From NCBI GenBank assembly GCA_029207755.1, contig JARCOQ010000003.1, positions 2,444,759 to 2,508,758 on the forward strand: a stretch of 64,000 nt of DNA, read 5' to 3'. The DNA comes from Chamaea fasciata. Its lineage: Eukaryota > Chordata > Aves > Passeriformes > Sylviidae. Positions 56,661 through 64,000 of the stretch are shown here, piece after piece (position 1 is the stretch's first letter; every line of letters starts with the position of its first letter). The translations under genes were made by a program, and so were the position numbers. Below the pieces are notes generated by a model. It had not been told where the DNA came from. It made no database searches and saw only the letters and a list, made by a program, of their open reading frames with translations.

Positions 56661-59600
56661 GGAGGCTTCGCACTGGACGTGGGAAGCGCGTCTGGAGCAG
56701 CGCTGGGCATCTTTAGCTCCTCTGCGCCCTGTGTTCTTCACGGGCGTTAATCAGTCACTGCCCCTTTTGGCGTCTTTTATCAAAAGAAACCCTGGCACTA
56801 CATCTTTTATCAAGCATTAATCCCATTTCTCACTACTTTCTTTAGGCACAGTAAATATTCCTACGCTCGAGTGACTGCTGGGAAGCGGGCATCTCGGGAT
56901 CTCCGAGCAAGCAACCTGTTAAAGCTGGAAGATTTCACAATACAGAAGGCTGGTTTTCTGGTCAACCACTTTTAACAGTCTCACCGAACAGCGAATTTTA
57001 TTGCTGACACTTTGAGTTGTGGATGTTCTCGGGTTTATTCCCAGCAAAGGCCTGGCCTTTTCAGCAGCATCAGAGAGAGCACAAGCGCTGCAAGAGCACG
57101 CATCATTCCAGCCTCGCACACGGGGCACTGCTAAACCTTACAAGTCTTAACAGCTCCATGTAATCAGCTCGGGAATTTAAATCCCGCCACTAAATACATA
57201 TTACCCGGCGTTATTCCATTACAAAGGGCACAGTATAACACACTGACCAAAGTTTATCTTCCAACCAGCTCAAAGGACGGGAGGGACGATCGGCAAACGG
57301 ACTGTGAGATCACTGCAAGAGCCAGGGCAGGGGGATGTGTGCAGGGCTTGGGCTACAAGGTGGGAGGTGTTACTGCAGACATCCAGGTGTTAGATGTGCT
57401 CCATGCTCCATTCCATACTGGAATAACTGACTGGAATGGCTGTCTTTCACTTGGACAGCATCAGAATAGAGCTGAAGCCCCAGAGGAACTGGGAATTGCG
57501 CTCTCGTTCCTTTCTCTGCCCACAATAAGACGAAGAAAAGCCGCTCGTGCTGCGCGCATCTTTGAGGTTTTAGTTACGTTCAGTTCCTTACAAAAAGCTG
57601 ATAAAGTGTGCTGGCTGCAATAGGAAACACGGAGCACTGGTTACACAGGGTTTGCGTTTCCTCTGCTCTCGCTCTGCTGGTTAGGGAACGCAATCTGCAG
57701 TTGAATCTACCACATAACTTGCTGTACGTTCTGTTGTTTCTGTGGGGGTCACTGCCGAAGTTTCCACTTCCCTTTCTCTATTACTTTGTGTGTCTGTGAA
57801 ACAATGCCCCATTTGTTTGATGTTTGCCATCAGAAATCCCGTGAATCCTTCGGAATGGGCTCTGCTCTCTGGTACAGTAGTTCTCTTCAGGCACTCCATG
57901 GAAGGTGACCAGATGTGCAGGAATACCCCAGATGACAAACTTCAATTAGCAGACGGCAATTCATTCTCAATAAAAATTGGTTTTGCAGGGACATTTTAAA
58001 ATGCGTGCTTTAACTTTTCTCTACCCCAGAGAAACAAAAAGCTCCAACCACCTCAATCCCTTGCTCTGTTGTGAGGAATCATGCTCAAAAGCCACAATAA
58101 ATGGGACTCCGCCACATACGGCGCTGCATAAATGTACCCAGCCAAATCAGAGAAGACACGGGGACAAACCAACACCAGCACCAGCTAACTATGAAATTGC
58201 AAATTAGATTTGCTTCTGAAGTAGGGCACAGGTTAATAAGACTGTGGGAATTTCAGAGAAATAACAGCTTCCCTGTCTGAAAGCATATTTAATCTGTGTG
58301 ACTGTCCAGGCAGCGTGGCAGCTGTAGCAGCCCACGGCTGCAGGGAGTAAGAGGGAAGAAGCGGGACTCCTCCAGCTCTGCAGGAGGTGCACGAAGAGCT
58401 TTCTGCTTCCCCTGTGGCTGGCTGAGGTCACCTCTGCTGCTGTGGTGTCACCTGGTGCCGTTGTGTCACCATCTGCAGCCGAATGTCTGCACGTGTCATC
58501 CCGTCCGACCGGATGAGCAGGCTCAGGACCCCTGCCTGGTTTCTGTCTGGGATGGCAGTGATGATTTATAACCCTCTATCACATTCTGTCCTGTCCCTCC
58601 TCCTGCCTTCAGGGCTTATTCGTGGTTTGTCTTGAGCACCTCGAACCACTGGGTGGTCAGAGGGGCCTCACTGGTTTCCTGCTCACAGGAGAGAATGCAG
58701 GGAGCAGTACCAGATACCAGTTAGGGGGACGTTATTCATACACCTTCAGGCCTGAATTCTGCCTGTGAAGAGAGAGGTTTGTTTTATCCTGTTGGTAAAA
58801 TCAGCTGCAGAATTTGCTCCGGCTTGGGCTGTGGTGCTCTCCCAGAGCAGCCAAGGAAAAGCCACGAGCACAGACTGGTTCCACCTGTAACCAGCTTCCT
58901 CGGTCCTGTCCACCCTGGGGCAGCATCCTGACCCACTAACTCGTGTTTTTGAGGTTGAACTCTGCTGGTTCCTGGTTCCACTCAGGTGATCTGCCCTCGC
59001 CTGCTCCCATCTCTCTCCTCCCCAGGCCACAAAAGGCCTGTGCCAGAGGAGCTCTGGGGAATGAGGGAGACAAGTGGACAGAGGATGGGAGGGAGAGAGA
59101 AAGCAAAAGCATCAGGGGCTGCAGTCAGGTGTAAGAGGGGAAAGGAGGGAGGAAAAGCAGCACAGATGATGGAGGAGAAATGTTACAGCTGCATGAGCAC
59201 AGGTTTGGCCCTGCAGTACAGAGCCCCCATTCCCAGGGGACTGTCAGTGGGACTGGGATGGGATCACGTGCAGAGAGCAGCAACCTGCACAGGATCCATT
59301 CTGCCTTTCTTTTCTGCCCTTATTTTTTTAGGAAATCATCCATATTTTTAAGCTCTGTAACCACACCACACAGTCACAGGGCAAAGGAAGGTTTCAGGTG
59401 TGCTATCTGGCACTCTACCACAGTTTTACCCTGGAAATGTCTTTCCTTCCCCTGCGTAACAGTTCTTGAACCAAAGGTGGGAGGAATTGAGCTCCTGACC
59501 CAGAACTGCCTCCCCATAAAGCTGTCATGTTAGCACAGCAGAGCTCAGAAATCTTTCAGTCATTGGACTGTGTATAAAACCAGGGGGAAAAAGAAAGTAA

Positions 59601-62600
59601 TACAGGGATTTAACTGCCCTCCTGCCTTTCCCCTCCCCCTTGTCAGCGTCTGGCCCGTGGAGTGGGAAGCTCTCCGGCTGACAGATGCCCAGCAGCCTCG
59701 GGAGAAGGTCAGGAACACACAACATTGCTGTTGGCTGTTTGGATCCTGGGAGTGCTGGGGAACAAACACTGATTCCAGCTTATCAATAGCAGCAATAGTG
59801 TCTCTCTGGCCTCGCTCACAGCCCTCCCATGTGCCTAATTCCTCTGCAGGACTTGTCAGCTACCAATGTTTTTCAGACAATATAACCAGGCAGCACACCT
59901 GAAATGGTGTCAACAAATTCTTCCTAATAATTCCTGACTTAGGAAGTAAAGGACAAGGGAGAAGTAAATTGCTGATGGACCTGTGGTCCCCCTGGGAGGG
60001 AAAGTACAAATGTAGCCATACTCAGACGGAGTGAGATGTCTGAAAAATAATCCTGGAGAGGACAATGCTATTCTGGGAGTGTTTAACAGAGCTGCTCCAC
60101 TATCACACATTGCTTAAGGGAATTTACTGCCCTGTGAATCACCAGGAGCAGGCTGATGTCCAGCTCTGCTTTTCACTTTGGCTGGACATCTGGCCTGTGC
60201 TTTCACCTCCCACAGGGAGGGGAATGGAGCCCAAGGTTTCACACTGGTCCCAATCACAGGCAGGGGACAAGAGGTTCCAGCAGGGTGGAGTGTCAAGAGC
60301 ACTTGGATGAGAAGTGACAGCAGGATGCCTGGGGAGCAGATGTCCAACCCTGGTGAGCTAAATCTCTTTTGGGAAACTCCTAGGAGGAGATCTAGCACCT
60401 TGTTCTGGTTCCTTTCTTCAAGCCTAGTTTGCTTCAGTATTGCTGTGAGCATTGTTGTGTTTTTAGGGCAACTGTCAGCCAAATTTGAAGTAGAAATTTA
60501 TGTTGAGCAGGACATGAAACAGTGTAATAAGCAGGTTACCTATTAACTTTGATATCTTTCTGGTTTACTTCACACTGTTGCCACAGTTCAGGTCTTGATT
60601 TCACAATATTTTGCAAAACTGACAGTACCGCATTTCGTATTGTGTGAGTAGCCATGGAGGAAGAAGAGGGGTTTGGGAGCTGGAGTTTCTGGGACACAAG
60701 CTTCTGGAAGCAGGGTAATATTGCCAGCTTAGGATAGCAGCTGTCCTAATACTAAATATTAAATATTATATGTTTATTTTAATATTTTATATATATACAT
60801 ATAATATTAAACACTATAATCGTGTTTAGCAAACATGATTTGCTAAAATCATGCAAAAAAAGAAGGTTGGAAAGAGACTCCAAGAGATGATGCACTCAGT
60901 TCCTCTGCTTCAGCTGCATCTATTTGAATCTCAATAGTGATATTCTTGAAAACGTCCAGATATGACAATTCCACTGTTCCCACAGGCCATTTATGACAGC
61001 ACCCACAAGAAAGGTAAAAAAAGCTCGCTGCTAAAATGATCCTAAGGATAAATTAAGCAACTTAGGCTTTTACTTAAGGCTGCCAGTAAATTCAGTACAC
61101 TTTACCTCATCTGTTACATCCTGAGCATCTTTTCAATCACAATCTTCAGTGCCCCAAGCAATAAAGAAGATGCAGCTCGAGCTCAATATGCTGAGTTTCT
61201 GTGGCTCTGTGCCAGCTGAGGATCTGGCCTGTTTGTTTTTATAATGGCAGCTCAGAATCTGGACCACAAGGGGAGGTTGGACTTGGAAGGTGCTGTCTGC
61301 TGATGTCCTGCTGGCTGCACTCATCTCCTTTCCAGCGAATGAACCCTTTGCTCCTGCTGCAGACCTTGCTTCACCTCCTCACAGCCATGGGGCCAGAGTC
61401 CTGCCTGGAAGCACGCTGAGAAACACAAGGTTTGCTGAAGTGGGAGTCAGAGAACTCCCTGCAGGTCCTGCCCAGGGCTGTCTTCTCCCTCTGACTCATG
61501 GAGATAGCAGGATAGTGCTGCCTGGAATTTGGCCTCTCTGCTCTTTGCCTAGGTATCTGTTTGCTCAAGAGTTCGATTCATCAGGCAATTGCCATCCCAA
61601 TGCTCTGGCACGTAGTCAGCCAGCTGGGCTGGCATCTCCCTGCCTGGCACCGGATGTTATTGAGCACTGACATTGATTTAAGGTTGCTTTATTGGGTCTT
61701 GTAGGTGCCTTTGATGCCAGAGTTCTGGGAGGCAGCTTCACCCTGGTGAGCTGAAAAGCTTGTGTGTTGTTACACGTGTGAATGGCATCCAGATTTGGCA
61801 AAAGGATACGTTTCTAATGAAAAGCAGCAAATTAGATCAATGGCTGTGCTTTCTTTCAGCCTTCATTCTACCCTCTACTTTTCCTCCCTATCAGCTTTTG
61901 TGCCACCAGGCTCTCTTCTGACCTCTTCATCTTCCAAGAACTTTCTTATCAATTTTTCTTTGCTCATGATCCTCCTCTTTGCTCATCCTTTTCACACACC
62001 TGTCTTGCACAGCACCTTCAACACTTTCTGTCTTGCTTACAGGGGCCTGCAACGTGCAATCCAACAACAGAATGCCTCCCTTGTCTCAAGATCTGACATT
62101 GACAATGTCATTTCACCCTTTCCATGATCAAAACTTTGAATCTCTTTCTGGTTTTTTGTCTTTCTTGGCCCCTGGCATTTTGTTCTCATCCTATCCATCC
62201 CTTGGAGTCTCTGTCTGACTTGGTTTGAGGCATTTATGAGCAGGTTTGTGACACTCCTTCACATGCACGTACAATTTAGTGTCAGGAGAGAGAGTCTCAG
62301 ACCTCTGTGATGACATTTGGGTCTGCAATTGCATTATTAGACAGTCTCCTGGAATTATCTGTTTCCACGGTGGCTACAAATGCAGGAAGGAGGAGCCACC
62401 TCCCACACTACCCAGCAACAAACGCATATCTTCAGGAGGAAAGGACAAGCAACTTTTGCCAAGCTCCACAGGCACTTTTCTCTCCCCACAGGATTAATCT
62501 GGAGTCCTGCCAAGGCAATGGTTAGACACAGGGTTTGGGAAATACTGTTACAGCTCAAAGATGCAGCACTAACTAGACACTCAAGACACAGGATGTGTCT

Positions 62601-64000
62601 ACCCAAAGTTCTGAGTGAAACTTCTATTTGATGTTGTACTTTTCTGTAAACAGGTACATTTTAGCTCAAGGGTTTTACTTGGTTAAGTGTTATGGGATTT
62701 GGGGAGATTTGAAAATAAGCTTACATAATTGGTTTATCCTATCAGTAATGCTGATAACTGCATACCTTCGCTGGCTGGCAGACTAAACTTTGAGTCCTCA
62801 TACACTGAATTAAACTAACAATCAACAGGAAACCAGATGGGATTCATCTTTTATTATTGTTATTCAGCATGAATCCTTAAATGTAACACGAGCTCAAGGT
62901 AAAATCCTCATGCTCTGCTTCAATTCAGCTTCATCTTCACCCTACCACAGGACAGACAGAACTAAGTGACGGCAGCTTACAGGCCTCTCAGTGACAACCT
63001 TTATTTGAAATCCTTCTGATGTCTGTTCAGGATTAGGCATCATCCTTATTATTTCAAACAGAAGCTCATCATTTGTATCATATGAGGTTACATTGCTACA
63101 GTCCTGTGAGGAGCATGGGACAGAGCGCTCTAATAGTCTTTGAAGAAGCAAAGAACAGTGAAATAATGTGAGTTTTGGTAGCAGATTTTGAAAAAAATTA
63201 CAAAAAGGGCTTAATTCTGCTTAAAACATTAATCAGTGAATAAATCAAGGGGTAAAACTCTTCATAGTGGTAAAGCCAATATGAAAATCAAGCATTCAGT
63301 GGGTCCACAAATGGTAAGGAACTCAGCCTCTGCTTTACTGAGACAGGTACCCCCCTAGGCTTCAACAAACCCTCTAGGCAACATGTCCTGTTTTACACAA
63401 CTCAACATTTGCAAATTTTGAGGCCCCATCTGTGAGTAAAAATTATCCCAGCCAGGAGACCTTTATCTGGGTTGCACAAAGCCAAAATTAGGAAATTACA
63501 CCAAAGATTCAGCGAAGTGTGGAAAATTTCCCGTGCAATTCAAAGTTTTAATGACTGGTTGAATTTGTTTTCCTTCTCTCAACTTCTTTTTCTCTTCTTC
63601 CTCTCTCTCTACTCCCCCTCCTCCTTCTTCTTTTTGCTTTTTTAATTTATTTTTTTTTTATGATTGCACTGTGCCTGCACTGACTTGGTAAACCTACCTA
63701 TAATACTTAGACATGCCCAACCTAAATAAAGCAAGAAACTCTTAAATTCCATAGAGATGTTTCATTTTCAAGCTAAGAGGCAGCAACGTTTAATTACTAG
63801 CAGGTTAATCCTGCAATCATCACTCGCCACAACCACTCAACACATGGAAGGGTGCTAAATTGATTCTAAATAGCACTGTGTAATGACTGACAAACATAAA
63901 AAAAAACAAACAAACAAGAAAGCAAAGCTGTTCAGATAAAGGACGTGTCCTGAAATATGGTGGGAAAGCATGAAAATATCCACAACGGCAGGTAATTTAG
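56661..64000. other. Intergenic region beyond RAB1A
   Basis: No exon of the expected next gene in the syntenic order (ACTR2) is visible. Sequence is AT-rich after 60.7 kb, with TATA-rich sequence at 60755-60810 and pyrimidine-rich tracts near 63560-63640. A cluster of GTCACC motifs occurs at 58425-58475. Apart from the candidate terminal exon at 62830-63103, nothing coding is supported. Confidence 0.65.
62942..63103 (-). CDS. Candidate terminal coding exon of an unrecognised minus-strand gene
   Basis: On the minus strand the tract CTCTGTCCCATGCTCCTCACAG (acceptor AG at 63105-63104) is followed by an open segment of 53 codons and TAG (62944-62942). It begins DCSNVTSYDTNDELLFEIIR and goes on MMPNPEQTSEGFQIKVVTER. 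An AATAAA lies at 62855-62850 with T/GT-rich sequence after it, so a complete last exon with a 90-nt UTR can be drawn. Alternatively a donor, CCT|GTAAGC (62980), would make it a 41-codon phase-0 internal exon (63103-62981). I do not recognise the peptide, and no partner exon was found. Confidence 0.22.
   Translation of the reverse strand, partial: DCSNVTSYDTNDELLFEIIRMMPNPEQTSEGFQIKVVTERPVSCRHLVLSVLW

Noticed and set aside
60114..60546. Overlapping 122-codon ORFs on both strands
   Set aside because: Both frames read as non-coding translation, without recognisable motifs or splice borders.

Overview
This 64-kb window is vertebrate nuclear DNA, most likely from a bird. It contains three intron-bearing genes with GT-AG junctions, CpG-island promoters and truncated CR1 LINE fragments whose 3' ends have the avian form. 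The gene order SLC1A4(+) - CEP68(+) - RAB1A(-) is the conserved order of human 2p14. The species cannot be fixed from the sequence alone.

Region 1-20.8 kb holds the 3' two thirds of SLC1A4 (ASCT1, neutral amino acid transporter). Exon 1 lies upstream of the window. The seven remaining coding exons (5723-20223) give 356 residues, from the end of the large first coding exon to the C-terminal ESVL. The end of transmembrane helix TM4, TM5, TM6, hairpin HP1, TM7, HP2 and TM8 are all intact. The first 5.7 kb is intron 1. Introns 5 and 7 carry CR1 remnants.

Region 20.8-34.6 kb is intergenic, with two CR1 fragments (22.4-22.9 and 24.2 kb), homopolymer runs and no recognised gene. One 112-codon minus-strand ORF near 32.5 kb has splice-like borders and is flagged as a candidate only.

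Region 34.8-43.0 kb is CEP68, the centrosome-linker protein. It has a CpG-island promoter with two inverted CCAAT boxes, a probable non-coding first exon and six coding exons (37436-42449) encoding 724 residues. The best-conserved parts are a central block and a C-terminal helical region. A DSG motif matches the known phosphodegron.

Region 43.6-56.3 kb is RAB1A on the minus strand, complete: six coding exons encode exactly 205 residues, with all GTPase motifs and the geranylgeranylated Cys-Cys end. Its 3' end converges on that of CEP68, about 0.6 kb apart. Its promoter is a second CpG island with NRF1-like, CCAAT and full CRE sites.

Region 56.7-64 kb is mostly featureless intergenic DNA. A minus-strand open segment near 63.0 kb has a good 3' splice site, a stop codon and a nearby AATAAA, so it could be a terminal exon of an unrecognised gene. 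The three main genes act in unrelated pathways (amino acid exchange at the plasma membrane, centrosome cohesion, ER-Golgi traffic). I saw no novel multi-gene system; the open questions are the two candidate orphan exons and the promoter details.
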